The notes: generated from the letters alone by a model not told the origin. A stretch of DNA of 64,000 bases from Ectocarpus siliculosus (GCA_000310025.1 FN649734.1:4191178-4255177), one strand, 5' to 3'; positions 13,901 through 26,306 are shown, counted from the first letter of the stretch. Numbers and translations are program-made.

Positions 13901-16900
13901 GGATGGTCTAGACGTGTCGGACGGCCTGTTGCCGCCGTCAGAGACCGGCAACGGCTCCCTCGAGCATGGCCATGAACAAGCAGGGGCTGATGGGGAAGGT
14001 GTGAGCGAAAGCGAGAGCGAAAGCGAAGGCGAGAGCGAGGGCGAGAGCGAGGGCGAAAGCGAGAGCGAAAGCGAGAGCGAAAGCGAGAGCGAAAGCGAAG
14101 GCGAGAGCGAGGGCGAAAACGAGAGCGAAGGCGAGAGCGAAGGCGAGAGCGAAGGCGAGAGCGAAGGCGAGAGCGAAGGCGAGAGCGAAGCCAGTGCAGC
14201 CGATGCGGGCGCGGAAGACGTTGGCGATGATCCGGACGCTTCGGTCGGTTCGATGACGCCGTTGGCGACCGACGACAACACCCTCGAGCATGGGCACAAA
14301 AAATCCGAGGCTGATGGGGAGGAATTGAGCGAGAAAGACTCGAGTGTAGCCGATGCGGGCGTGGGAGACGTTGGCGATGATCCCGGCGCTTCGGCAGGTG
14401 TGTTGACGCCGTCAGCGACCGACGAGAACACCTCCCGGCATGACCATGAAGAATCAGAGGCTGATGGGGCGGCGGTGAGAGTGGGCGAAAGCGAGGGCGT
14501 TGCTGCGGACCCGGGGCACGTTGGCGATGATCTGGACGCACCTGACGTCATGATGATGCCGTTTGCGACTGACGACGACAGCTTCCAGCACGGGCATGGA
14601 GACTCAGAGGCTGAGGGGGAGGCAGTGGAAGAGGGCGGTACGGGCATGGGACACGTTGATGATGACCTTGACGTGTCGGAGACTCTAGCAGCGACATACG
14701 AATCCGAAGACGATATTTCCCGCTCAGGGGGTGCCAGGGAGAACGTACGTGGAGAATCAGAGGCCGAGGGGGCAGAAGAAAGCGTGAGAGAACCGAGTCC
14801 CATGGAGGGTGGTGGCCACGGCGTTGGCGGGATCGTGGGTAGTGACGGAAGCAGAGCGCCGGGCCGCGGTAAGCGCCTCGCAGCGTGCTGCCTCGGCGTA
14901 ACCGTGCCGATTGCCGTGATCGTGATGATGCTGGCGGCGGGGGCGGCGCTGATCGCCGGACCGCCCGCCACCCCGACAATCATCCCCGCTACCCTCGACC
15001 GCGCGTTCGGGGCGGCGATGGACGCAGCCTCCCGCGTCATGCCAACAGGCGGCGGGGGCGGCGAGATGACCGAGCGTCTTCGCGGCGCCCTACGGGATGC
15101 GTACTTGAGTGTCGTGGACCCAAGCGCCCCAGGTCCGACCGACTCGGGGAGCGGGGCGGCAGCGGGGCAGGAGGAGGAAAAGAATAATGCCCCCGTAAGC
15201 ACGGAGGAAAGCTTACCGCCCCGTAGGCGAGGAAAGGTGGGACCGCCGGTATTGTCCGAGAAGCAGGGGAGGGTTAGGCCGGCCCAGTCGGAGCCGACCC
15301 CTAGGGCGGGGCAAGAGGCCCGTAGCGAGGACGGAGGCGTTGCTGCCGCGGGCGAGAGGCCCGAGCGGCGCCACCTTCCCCTGGACGAGAAGGAAGGGCG
15401 CGCAGGTCGGCGTCGCCAAGAGATTACGGCCGGCGGCGGCGGAAGCGGCGGGGAGCTCCACGATCGGGAGCTGCGGCTGCCGCTGGACGACGGAGGAGCG
15501 GAGGCGGGGGCAAGGGTGGCCACGACGACGGTGCCGCCGAAGGCGGCCGTCAGCTCTGTGTCGATACCTTTACCCGACGGCGTCGGCCTCGAAGAGACGG
15601 CCACGGCGGCGGCGGCGGCGGCGACGGACGGGAAGGCGCCGCCCGACGACCTGACAGAAGTCGAAGCGACCGCCGTGACTACTCCGACACTCGTCGCTGT
15701 CTACCGGGCAGCCTTGGCTGATAGACCGTTCGACGCACGGGTTTTAGCTGTTGCCGAGGGTACCGGAGCAGCGACATCGGCGGTGGCACGAGGGCCGGTG
15801 CCGGAGGCTGCAGTGCCCCCCGAGGACGGCGGCAGCGGCGGCGGCGCTACATCGACGGAGGAGGCGTTATCGGGTGCCGCCAGGGACGAAGGCGACCACG
15901 AGTTGCCCGGAACGACGGCGGAGGGTTCCAGGACCGCTGCTGCTATTGCTGTGCTGATGTCGTCCCCGACTGTTGGCGTTGCCGGTGAGGCCGGCCCGCC
16001 GAAACGGAGGGCGGCGAAAACGCCGGCGGATGGCGCGGAATCGGCGCCGAAGCCGACGACCACCGGTTCGGTGACCAACGGGACGCCTGACGGCATCGGC
16101 ACGGGCGAGGGCGCCGACGATGACAAGAGCGAGAGCGACGAGGCAGCAGAGGGGATCGCAGCCGTGACGGGGGCGGCGGCGACGGAAAGCCTGACGGCCG
16201 GCGACAACAGCGCCACGGACAATCTCGACGACGATAAGAAGAGCGCCGAGGGAAAAGAGCGGATCTCAGCGGCAGAGGCTGCGGGTGTTCTTCTTCAGGA
16301 GGAAACGGGCTCGGTGGGGGTTGAGGAGGGACGGACGGATGCAGCGAACAGCAATCTCGGCGATGGCGACGACGGCGACACGGGCGAGAAGAGCACCGAG
16401 GGAGAAGAGCGGATCGCAGTGGAAGAGGCTCCTGGTGTTGTTCATCAGGAGGAAGCAGGCTCGGTGGAGGTGGGGGATGAGGACGACGGCGACACGGGCA
16501 AGGAGAGCACCGAGGGAGAAGAGCGGATCCTAGGGGCAGAGGATGCGGGTGCTGTTCTTCGGGAGGAAATGAGTTCGGTGGAGGTGGGGGATGAGGACGA
16601 CGGCGACACGGGCAAGGAGAGCACCGGGGGAGAAGAGCGGATCGAAGTGGAAGAGGCTGCGGGTGTTGTTCTTCAGGAGGAAGCAGGCTCGGTGGAGGTG
16701 GGGGATGAGGACGACGGCGACACGGGCAAGGAGAGCACCGAGGGAGAAGAGCGGATCCCAGGGGCAGAGGCCGCGGGTGCTGTTCTTCCGGAGGAAACGG
16801 GTTCGGTGGAGGCTGGGGAGGGACGGACGGATGCAACGACGGCGGGGGTTGTGGAGGGAGGAGGGAATCAGGACGGGGTCGACGACGAGGACGAGGAGAG

Positions 16901-19639
16901 GGAAGACGTGGCCGAGATGGGACCGGGAGCGGGGGAAGAGAACGACTCCGAGGTGAGCGTTACGTTAGCGGGGAGAACATCTGGACGTGAGGTATGAACA
17001 CACAGAATAGCTGCGGTCTCTTTTCAACGAACGACGCCTTGTGCCGCTAGTCTCGTGTGTGGGTACCCCGCTGCGCCGCGCTGTACCGTTGTTGCTGTTT
17101 GTTCCTCACGAAAACCAGAGCCTAAACGTGTGAACGGTTAATGGCGAGCCAACCTCATTGGGCCTACTCGGGTGTTGCCACACAGTTCGCCTACTAGTAG
17201 ACTGGTGTTTCACTGCCTGTACTTCATGCTGTTGGATTTTTACCTCTACCTCGGCTCATTGGTCGGAGGCAGAGCCCAGTGTTGATGCGGCTGGACGAGA
17301 GGTCGATATGACGTTCCTCCTTACGTTACGGGGGTGCGCATATTACTTACTGCCCTGCTTTCCGGGATCGCCTTCGCGAGGATGTTATTTATCTATGAAA
17401 TAGAGAGGGGGGTTCCGTATCCCTAACCCTACCCCCCCTACCCCACCCCGAAACCCCTTATAAAACCAAGATTAATATAATCGCGAAGGCTACTGGCTCC
17501 AGAGCTACCTACAGCAGTGCTCTTCATCTTTGTTTTGGACCCCCAAATTGAAGAGTCGGATATTTTTTACGTGTGTTGTTTTCCTTCTCTCGTTGACACT
17601 GGGACAGCCGTCGCTCCCGGGGTTCATGCGGCCCGATGGGGGCATGGTCACCGTGGAGTTCTTGACCGGGTGCAGGGCGGCGAAGATCGCCCCCGGCCTG
17701 TCGGAGGGGTGCGAGTCAACCCCGATGCTGCTGGGGCACACCGGAAAGGTATTGTGATGCGGCCGATGTTGTTGACGAGTGATAGCTCACTACACCTGTG
17801 TGCTTTGGTGCACCACAAGAACATCGAGCACAGGAACCAAAAGTAGATCGTTTTGATGAGTCGTCGAGAACAAGAACGCCGCCGCGCTGTCGCCGTATAG
17901 CCATCGCGCACCAACCATCCCTTCGGCGTAATTGGTCAAGCCGAAGCGATTGGGGGCTATTTTGCGGCTTCCCGCCCCACCTCTGGTTGCGTTTCCGACG
18001 CCACCCATCCACCATTTGGCTTTTCCCCAACATGTCGAGTAGAAATATGTACCTGACTCCTCGTCACTCTTTTTCCCTTGACGACCGCCATTCTGTCTCT
18101 TTTCCCTGTCTTTGCTTTCGAACGTACGTCTACGTTTCTTCCCCCGACAGAACTTGATGGAGCTTATCAGGCCGGGGAAGAAGGGCAAGGTGGCCTGGAG
18201 ATCCCGCAAGTCTCTCATCAAGATAGCCAAGCAGGTACGCTCCTCTCCCCCCCTCCCCTTTCTTCTCTCTCTCATGCTCGTCGTCGTCGCTCCGCATTAT
18301 CCGAACGGGCAAGGTAATGTAGGTTGGCGTTTTTTCCCTTCTTCCTCCTTTGACTGGATTTCCGTCGGCGGCGGAATACGAACCCTCGGCAAAATACAAG
18401 CTAGGCTCCCGAACCGAAACCTGGACCGAAATCAGAACCGGAACCGGATCAGACGGTGTCCGTGTGCGTTCCTTTCGCGTGTCATTGCTGCATACAGATC
18501 AATAATGACCGAGACTTTTCTCGACTTTCACGTGGTTGTGCCCCTCGTTGTATCGTGATTGTTTTCTTGTTCAGCATTTACGGGATGTTATGGTCACAAG
18601 TGGGGTGAGCGACCCACCGCATACCCCCACACATACGTTAGACCAACAACGACCGTAATGGCCGTATGACTGTTTCGAACTTTTTCCGGGTGTGCTCATG
18701 TTGGCGTATGCGCATATTTCGAGGTCCCGTTCTCGCACGTCCTTTGCCCGTCCTCGACTCTTGGCCACGGGTTGCATTTGTCTGGTAGGCATAGTTTGTC
18801 ACAGCGCCGTCTTGGACTGTAAACGACCGAACAGGGACGGACGCGCGCGCGTTTCACCCTCCGATGGGGGTGTTCCTGTCCCTGCACTGCTGCAGCAGTC
18901 AGTTGACTTCCTGTCGGCCGGGTTGCGTGTTAGACCGTTCTCGTCGTTGCCTTTCGTGCCCCCAGCACGAGAGCGTCGTGCGCGTTTTTTGGTTTTCTTG
19001 TTACACTTGCTTCATCATATCTTTGATTTTGACCGTATTCTTGTATTTTTTCCTTGGATTTCCCGTATTTTCTTGCACACCGACTGCCGGCGTTTTCCGC
19101 TGCTGAACCACACCCGCCCCCCCTCTCCATGCCGGGCCCCTCAATCCCTTGTTTTTGTTTGTTTGTCCGTGGTGTTCCAATCGTAGTCCGTGGCGTCCAA
19201 GGTGTCCTCCCTGTTCCGCCGCAGAAGCGAATCTCCGGAGGGGGGGGGACCCTCGGGACCCGTCCCCCCCCAGGCCATCGCCGGCCTTTACCTAAGGGAA
19301 ACCTCCGACGGCAGGCTGGCCTTGATGAAGAAGGATCCCTCCGGCGGGAGCGGCGGCGTTGGCGACGGTGATATGGATGGCGAAGACCTCGGTGGGGCGG
19401 CGGGACACGACGTGGAGGAGTTCGGGGTTTTGCTGGGAGGCGTTTCGGGGGCGGGAGCGGGGGCGGGAGAGGTCGGTGGTGGAGTGGGAGATGGCGGGGT
19501 CGACGGAGAGGAGAAGTATGCAGCGATGCTCACCCCGGGCGGGGGCCTGTGCGTCTTCGGCACCCGCGGCGGGGTGCGGTGCATGTCCCGGGGTGTCCAC
19601 CGCTGGGCGACTCACGCCACGGGAGGCGAAGTTGCGTAA
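3373..19639 (+). CDS. Giant CAP-Gly domain protein, nine exons, about 2,602 residues
   Basis: The model uses exons 3373-3504, 5715-5824, about 7815-9453, 10160-10260, 11515-12001, 12291-16952 (or donor at 16991), 17608-17748, 18151-18234 and 19187-19639. Every junction has a GT donor and an AG acceptor, and the summed length is a multiple of three. The CAP-Gly domain (about residues 610-680) contains the GKNDGS signature, which in this family binds EEY/F tails of tubulin and EB1 proteins. Around it are long Ser, Ala, Gly and Pro-rich regions. Exon 6 alone encodes about 1,550 residues, with acidic repeats and one hydrophobic helix (about residues 1686-1712, VTVPIAVIVMMLAAGAALI) that could be a membrane anchor. 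A cytoskeleton-to-membrane linker is a reasonable guess. The acceptor of exon 3 is the least certain boundary, and GGC-rich exon 3 could be split further. The 44-residue first exon starts at an ATG in ACCATGT context. Confidence 0.8.
9412..11574 (+). other. CAP-Gly domain segments split by two introns
   Basis: The domain is assembled from the end of exon 3 (LGSLVKTKSGQVGT), all of exon 4 (VRFCGLTEFATGLWLGLELD, then EGKNDGS) and the start of exon 5 (YFTCPEQHGLFVRPTNVTL). All three pieces align in order with the family consensus G.VRF.G...FA.G.W.G.ELD...GKNDGS...RYF.C....G.FV. Exon 4 ends in phase 2 and exon 5 supplies the last base of an Arg codon, so the splice restores the conserved RYF. This is the strongest proof of the gene model. 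Confidence 0.9.
10948..11092 (+). repeat. Intronic CT-rich microsatellite
   Basis: A degenerate (CT)n tract with CCCTCT and CGCT interruptions fills the middle of the fourth intron of the CAP-Gly gene. Frames through it on both strands (Leu-Ser or Arg-Glu repeats) are artefacts of the repeat. Confidence 0.9.
13855..14700 (+). repeat. Coding repeats: acidic ESEGESEG tract and 40-residue units
   Basis: Inside exon 6 of the CAP-Gly gene a hexanucleotide-type repeat (14005-14190) encodes a long run of Ser, Glu and Gly. It sits among roughly five imperfect units of about 40 residues sharing GDDPDAS, ATDDNT, HGH and SEADGE. The units stay in frame, so the expansion has been tolerated as protein. 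The result is a strongly acidic, probably disordered, stretch. Confidence 0.85.
16330..16830 (+). repeat. Coding minisatellite of about 110 bp
   Basis: Four to five tandem units of about 36-37 residues repeat the words DDGDTGKESTEGEERI and EEAGSVEVGDE near the end of exon 6. The DNA copies are very similar to each other, which suggests recent expansion or homogenisation. Unit length is a multiple of three, so copy-number changes keep the frame. Confidence 0.85.
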
Positions 19640-21855
19640 GGGGTATGAAAGACGGGCGGCAGCAAGTATTTGCTTGGCAACCGCCACGCGCGGAACGAGG
19701 GAAGAGTGGCCCCGTGGTTTGAGCGGTATCAATAGCGAGGGGGGGCGGAGGGGGTCGTGGCATCCAAATCCGGTAGACAGGGGGCGTGCTTGGCGGCGGA
19801 ACTGAAGCCGTGGCCGATTTGGTGGAGTGAAGGAAGCCCGGGGCGTCTGTCCCGCTCATCCGGGTATATATCTGTTTTTTTTTAGTCCACATAGGGGCGG
19901 GTGTTTCTTGTTGTGTTGGAGACTCTAGAGGGCACTTGTCTTCTTGGGGGGTGCAATTGTTAATGTTTGTTGCTTGTTTGTTCGAGTTTGGAAATCGGGG
20001 GAGTATTGCTGGTGTGTGAGGGTCTCCAATCCGGAAACGTGCGTGCTGTGTGTAGAGCTCAAATGACGATGAAGGAGGGGAAAACGGTGGCACTAGAAGG
20101 CGGAGCTCGGCACAGCTGAGGACGATTTTTGTGGTCCCAAAGGGAAGGAGAGAGCGTTGTAGATGCTGGGTGTACCTTGTGATTAGCTCGCTCGTGAGGG
20201 ATGCCGGGCGGTATAATTTTAGTTTGTCGCTCCTTGTTTTTTTTGTCGTGTAAATGTCGCAACTCGGAAGTGTACGGTACGGATTGCTTTTGCGCGAAGG
20301 GAGTGGGGCAATATTTGTGGAGACGACAGGGTGAGATTGGGTCCGTTGGCGGCAAAAGGGACGTAGTGGGCCGCATGTGGTGGGTGTTCGTATTGTACGT
20401 AGACGTTTTGGACCCGTACTTTAGTTTATTGTTTGGCATTCATGCCGCGCACAGTACAATGTATGTACGTTCATATACTTTAACGGTCTCGGGTAGAGAG
20501 AGGAATCATGGGTAGGAGTTACTTTGCTATCGCTGCCGAACAAACATATGCGCGTGTATGCAGAAGGTTTTATTTCACGCTTGGAGGTGTCATATCTGCG
20601 TCCATACTATGCGTACTGATAGAAATATCTGAACCATCCTTCTTTTTTTTTGCTACAGCAGTAGTCGTGTCGACCGTCACTTGAAAATGCTTTTCAGCGC
20701 ATCCCCTCGAAAGAGGCATTTTCTCAAACGGGTAGTCTTGATACGAAGTAGATTACACGAAAAAAAAAGCGGAAAAGATGGTCCCAGGTTTGTTTCTAGT
20801 CGGCGTAGGAAAGGTGTGGCGAACCGTGAAGAGTGCCGCGAGGGTCGGGTAAGAGTTCAGTGAGGAAAAGAGTGGGGTAGCCGGCGCGTGGGTGTTGTTG
20901 TGTGTGGCGACGTAGGGCGCTGCTGCTTCTCCCCCTATTATTGTAGTGTACATCGTTTTCCCTGTCGGAGTTTTTTTTTTTTGCTGGCGCGGCTATTGGA
21001 TAGCTGTCCAGAGAGGGAGGGCGATGAAAATCTGTAACGTATGGTATATGTAGCATGAATCGAAGTACTTTTGCTTCATCGCCTGTGATGTGAAGGTACA
21101 TTTTCTTGTTGCTGTCTGAAATGCACGTGGACAATCTTTCATCAGCACGGATGGGTTTGAGATGAGGCCGTCTTCGCGTTGTAGCAAAGCCGCACACCCC
21201 AGGACTTGTACAAGTAGCGGTTTGTCGGTAGAAGGGGTCTCGCGAAGCGTCATCATACTTCTGTAGTCCCTGGCTTTTTCGCTGACCATAGATTCAACGT
21301 GTGGTGTTTTTTTGCCTGAAACGGACGAAACTACAATACACGGTAGAAGTACTGCATATATATGCATACAGGAATATCGGCCACTACATGCACCAGTCGC
21401 AAGAACCCCGGACCTGGGAAAGATCTGCGAGACGTTTCATGTTTCGGGCCGGGGATGGCACCCGGATAACATGCCGTAGGAGGAACTCAAAGATGCCGTG
21501 GTGAGCGCTCTCCCAGCTGCCTCCCAGTCGAAGGATCGAACCGTGGGTTCAGTCATCTACTTGTACAGGCATCTAGACTACATTGCACAGTAGTAGTATT
21601 TTTTCGTCAATGGAAGGTTCATGGACGTCCACATGAAACCGTTAAACAGAGGAGATGCATGGAGGAAGCGTGCTTGTGCACCCTCGGTGGCCGCATCTTC
21701 ACGAAGCAGATTCCTTGTCTTGCGTCAAATCGCCCAGCATCGACCCCAAACAAGAAACATTGTGAAGTAGACAATGAGGCAGAGCAGGGGCGAAAGGCAG
21801 CAACAGCAGGGAGACATGATAATAGCGACATGACGTCCATGCCAAATTCTCGACA
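19640..21855. other. Intergenic, nothing recognised
   Basis: This stretch follows the stop of the CAP-Gly gene. Its first few hundred bases probably hold the 3' UTR. Short frames, such as one of 124 residues on the minus strand (20993-21367), show no domain or splice-supported structure that I recognise. Confidence 0.35.
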
Positions 21856-22008
21856 TTGTTGTTGTTGTTGTCTTCACATTTAAAACCGTTCCGATCTCTC
21901 TCTACCCAGTACCTTTGTATGTCCGTACTGATCCAACACTCGACGCGGTCGATTCCCGTGGTCACAGGTTAACTTACCCTCAAAAGGTAAACTCAAATAA
22001 ACTGGCCC
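21856..22008 (-). repeat. Short interspersed repeat with (CAA)n tail, copy 1
   Basis: About 150 bases are the reverse complement of 62513-62681, with only about three or four differences besides tail length. On the minus strand the copy ends in GTGAAGAC followed by a CAA tail. The tail and dispersed location suggest a retroposed short element, but no polymerase III box is visible in the sense direction. Confidence 0.7.
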
Positions 22009-23330
22009 GACATACCCCGACATGGAGGGGGGCGCCTGGAAAAAAAAAAAGAAAAAGGAAGAAAGTCTAGGCCTTTCTCTCGCGAAACACCTGTATATCT
22101 CGACGACCACGACGTCGATTAACAAGTGGGTTGCTGCAGATGATGCAGAATGAGCAGGAGATGACGAAGTTGTGTCTGCGCTCTGAATGACCGTCCCCTT
22201 TTGTCCACTCTCGGATGCTGTTTTGCAGCGCACGAGCAAAATCATCGTCGTGTGCCTCTCTGTACGTACACTGCTGTACGTTTGCAACACAAGCAAGCAC
22301 GCCATCGTCTCAACAGGAGGCCACCGGCAGCCAAGTGCAGCTAGCAGCAGCACAGCGGTGATTCGAGCAACCAACATGTCGCGAGAGATGGTGCCGCCTT
22401 GAGATCCTCGCCTATGATGGTGAGTGCAGTGAAAGATCCCGCTCCCGGAGGGGAGCAGTATGCACGCCATCCCCGTCTGTACCAGAACGCCATGCAGTTT
22501 TTAGAAACCCTCGACAAACTGCCACACAGCTGCGCAGCACCCAGCATCACAGCAACAACCCGACGAACGTACACCAGACCAACAGACGCGGGAAGGGAGG
22601 ACACGCTTCATCGGGAAGACCGTTTGCACCCCGAGACCTGAAGAAGAAGAGACGTGGCACAATCGCCTCATCACAGCGGATGAACTTTGTCTCTGTCTCT
22701 TGCGCTCGCTCTCTCGTTGAGGTCCACACTGCCAGCAATACCAGACATGATGGTTCCGTCTCCCAAGCCCAGCAGGTGTGTGTGGTGGTGGAGCATGACA
22801 GGGGAGGGCATCATGTAAAGCTGCTGCTCTAAGTAGCGCGGTCGACATCAGTTTCGGTTGTTGGCTATGCGGTCTGCGCGCCATTTTCCGCGGCCAACAC
22901 TTTCAAATTCAAATCTCAGGTCTCCTCGTCTCATCTCCTCTTCCCTCTCCCACAAACAAATTGAAACCAGCCAGGTCATAGAGGCGCAAGGGTTGGTGTA
23001 TATACAAACGTAAGGGTAGTGCTGATGTTGCTATTCCATCCCTGTTTCAGTTCGATGCGCTTCTCGATTGTTTGCTTGCGCTTGGATGCTGCATGTATTG
23101 ATCAGATTGTACTGACGTGGTCTGCAGCAGGCTAGAGTACACTCGCTGTACTGACGGGTCTCTATTGTTTGCTTGCGATTGGATGCTGCATGTATTGATC
23201 AGATGGTCAAAGTCTTACGGCGGCGTTCTAGGTTCATGTTCGCGACTCCTGTACACACCAACACATGACGATCATGTTTGTGCACATCTTTCGTGCGCGT
23301 CACCATTCCTTGCTGATATGATATGATACA
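22009..23330. other. Intergenic with a 45-bp direct repeat
   Basis: A sequence of about 45 bases (TTGCTTGCG-TTGGATGCTGCATG core) occurs at about 23068-23110 and again at 23165-23206, roughly 100 bases apart. A minus-strand frame (21880-22470) begins with a hydrophobic signal-like stretch, but it has no other support. I see no other gene. Confidence 0.35.
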
Positions 23331-24233
23331 CACCACAGCGGCTGTAGCGTAACATCACGAAGTTGCACCTTGAGAAATGCACGGTTTGTCAGACGTTGGG
23401 GAGTAAAACAGAAAGATAGGCACGGTGTTGGAAAAATATATATTTGTGCGCCCTTCTATCGCACTGTGAAAATGTCATCTATATACCGTTTTGTACCAAT
23501 GCTATACTGCTCAATAAATTCAAATGGATACAACGGTGTAGTCCCAGCTTGTTTAGCAATTAAATACTCTCCTCCACCATTTCCTTCAAAAAATCAAATT
23601 CATGTATAAACGCAAAAATATTCGCTAGTTCGGGGGCTAGTGCCGTTCCCATAAAGATACCAGAGGCTTGTTGGTACATGCCGTTCCCAAATTGTACAAA
23701 TCCTTCATCCAAAATAAAATCTATCCATTTACAGACCCGTTCCCATCCAATGTGATTCGGTCGACCTCTACTAGACGTTACGTTGCTCGGGTCTTACTTC
23801 GACCAACCGATGTCCCTAACAAATGGGGTCTTATTATCAGGCCCAATACCCCATCTCAGCTGCATAGATTTGAACCCATGTCTCTCAGTTTGGTGTTCAA
23901 ACGGCAATTTTAAAGCTTCCCTCAATTTTGCCTTCAATGGTACTGCAGGGATATTAGGGTACATTCCAACCAAGTCAAATGTTTGGAAGACATGCGCATC
24001 AGTTCATCCCTCCATTTGTGCTCGAATATCGACATCCTGTGCTACCTCTAGAATACTTTCCCCGCTAGAGGTAATCCAACAGTCGGTGGCAGCAATACCA
24101 ACTTTTGCGCATTCCTCACGCCAGATCGTATGTAAACAAGGCCGGATACCAACCAGAACTGCATTAACTACCTTAGCCACCTGTTATCGTACCGCAACAA
24201 GCTGTAATTCCACGTGTCGCTACCAACGGCTTA

Positions 24234-24437
24234 CAGATGGCGCCCGCACTTAAGAACATCTTAATTTGCGTGAGGCTGGGGTTCTTAGTTGCCTGTTGAG
24301 GCTGCGAATGGCCATTATATAGGTTTTAGTGTGAGGTTCTTAACGGGGACCACTAAAATACGCTCATGTTCATGAGTTTTGGATTTTTTGAGCCTCATGT
24401 TCTTAACAGGTAGGTTCTTAAGTGCGGGCGCCATCTG
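24234..24437. mobile_element. MITE type 1, copy 1 (TA target site)
   Basis: The element is 204 bp with perfect terminal inverted repeats of about 24 bp beginning CAGATGGCGCCCGC. It is flanked by TA on both sides (24232-24233 and 24438-24439). TA duplication and CAG...CTG ends fit the Tc1/mariner or pogo group. It carries no coding capacity and would need a transposase supplied in trans. It sits inside the RT region of the Penelope-like element and is therefore younger than that insertion. Confidence 0.9.
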
Positions 24438-24545
24438 TATGTAGTTTAGCAGTGAAGTGTCGTGTTGGTAACTTCTCAGTGTTTTCATACTGGGTGTCAC
24501 CGTCCTCATCTTTGTACTGCCGTTGTGGGATGGGTAGCTTTTCAT

Positions 24546-26306
24546 CTACCAAAACTTATGTTGTCGGTCAATGGTCGTCTGTTTCACCAACTCCAACTCT
24601 CCGTGTACTGCCCTATACCCCGGCCCTTCAAGTTCTGCTTTGGCTAACCTAATATAGAACGCCTTACATGTGATACAAATGCAGTTGGCCGCTTTGTCGA
24701 CTCTTGTAAACACCACCTTCTTGTGCAATTGGTGAAAGCATGTCCTAGCTGCAGCAAAGTCTATGTGGTTCGTAAGAGGCTTAGGAACTTCTCCCTTGTC
24801 CGCGTCAGTCACTTTTTGTTCTATCGCGGCGTACAAAGCATCCTCCCAGTCCTCAATGTCACCACGTGGCACTTTGAGTTCATGGCATAAGTCGCCAACG
24901 TACGATTCTATGGCATCTATGAGCGATTCAAAGAAAGACAGGTCATTCAAGGCCTCAGCATATTCTGCTCTAAAACCAGCTTGCAGGTTTAGCACAGCTG
25001 CAGCGTTGGCATCATTAAGACATCCAGCATCTGTAGTAATCAGACGTTTCGAACTATCCTTTGCAACAACCGTGTACTTACTCCATTGGGGGTCATTACA
25101 AATACATCTATATTTACCATAATTTACATCTCTTGCTACGTTAGTGGCATTGAACATCATACTATCTAGGGTGTCACCATACTGAAAGCAATGGATAATA
25201 CGTTGTACAGCGTCACGGAATGCACGGTGTTGGGGGGGAATGTACGCTAGAATATTTGCACGCATGAACATCCCACGGAGTCCCAAGGAATCTGCAACAG
25301 AACTAGTAAAACTAATCACTACAAGTTGAGATACCTTACGTTGCTTGACCAAAGGAGGGGGGAAAGTCGCGAGGTATGCATTGCGTAGTGTCTGGAACGC
25401 TAAATGCACATCCTCTGTGATACCCACCTGCCCTACATACCTAATCATGCGCAGCATGTTTTTTGGTGCTAGCGCTTTGATGTAGGCATCGACTTTGTAA
25501 GGCTTGTACTGAATCAGCTTAGCAAGGTATTGTATTCGTCGTTTCCAATCACGGGACCGGAACATCCTCTTCTGGCAATCCCCATTCGTTGTAGTCTTGC
25601 GTGCTTCGTGTCTAGACCGTTTGATCGGTCGCGTACCAAAACCATGCGAAGGCAGACCAGGGCTAGGGGGGCATGCAATCTCTCTCTTGGTATTGTAGCC
25701 ATTTCTAACAGTGTCCATGCATGCGATCCAGGAGTTCTCCCTCTGCCGCCAGTGCAATAGTGTACCATACCTATGGCCTTCCGGCAAGTAACGGGGAAGT
25801 GTCTCGAGCTCGAAAACCGCAAACTTTGTCCAATCTAGGTCTAGTGTCCTGCCCAGCCGATCTCCGGTACCTAAGTGTCCAGCAAATCTTGCATACGGAT
25901 TGTCTACCGTGCGTCCCACATATTTCAAACCGTTCGACAAGTTCACAATAGCATATATGGTGACTATGTTCTTGCGTGGCAGTGGTCTCCCACTGTTGCT
26001 ATCTTCCCCGGATGAGATCCATATGGGATATGGCCTGCCAGTACGTTGGGGTTCGTATGCACCAACAGGGATATTCCCTCTGTCTTTTGCAGTGGCTAGC
26101 CAGGTGTCTCGTCTTCTCCATAGCGAGTAGCATTGTGGGTGGTTGCTTTCCGACGCCTGTTTCGATCGCTCGTAAACCAAGCGCATTTTCCCGACCTTGG
26201 TGTTCGGGTCCCATGTGTGATTTGGTCGAGGTCGTTTTCTACCTCTACCTGGATGTTTCCCCATGGCATTGGTTTCAGTATCGTCGATAATAAAATCTTG
26301 GTACAA
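24546..26306 (-). pseudogene. GIY-YIG nuclease plus RT fingers frame, 586 residues
   Basis: The longest surviving frame of the Penelope-like element begins with a basic region. At about residues 110-145 comes a GIY-YIG module (TIYAIVNLSNGLKYVGRT, with Arg and His following in RFAGHL). Next is a connector of about 300 residues containing CICNDPQW. The frame ends just after the RT fingers motif FTRVDKAANCICITCKAFY. In this family the GIY-YIG nuclease nicks target DNA to prime reverse transcription. The frame has stayed open for 1.76 kb while the downstream RT has decayed, so the insertion may be fairly young or this part may be better preserved by chance. Confidence 0.7.

Larger units (their letters stand above)
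23400..26306 (-). mobile_element. Penelope-like retroelement with N-terminal GIY-YIG, decayed
   Basis: Read on the minus strand, a long frame with a GIY-YIG nuclease is followed by reverse-transcriptase pieces in the right order. These are a fingers piece with VDKAANCICITCKAFY, then FDLVGMYPNIP (motif A), GIFMGTALAPELANIF (motif B) and KRYIDDIFTV (motif C). RT of this type with a nuclease placed before rather than after it matches the permuted Naiad/Chlamys branch of Penelope-like elements. The RT half is broken by several stops and frame changes and by a nested MITE, so this copy cannot make full-length protein. Its ends are not defined, and the assembly gap lies just upstream. Confidence 0.75.

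Noticed and set aside
13517-15604. A 695-residue minus-strand frame opposite the large CAP-Gly exon
   Set aside because: It is the complement of the GC-rich repeat exon and consists of Ser, Pro, Ala and Leu runs. The plus-strand frame has matching splice sites on both sides.
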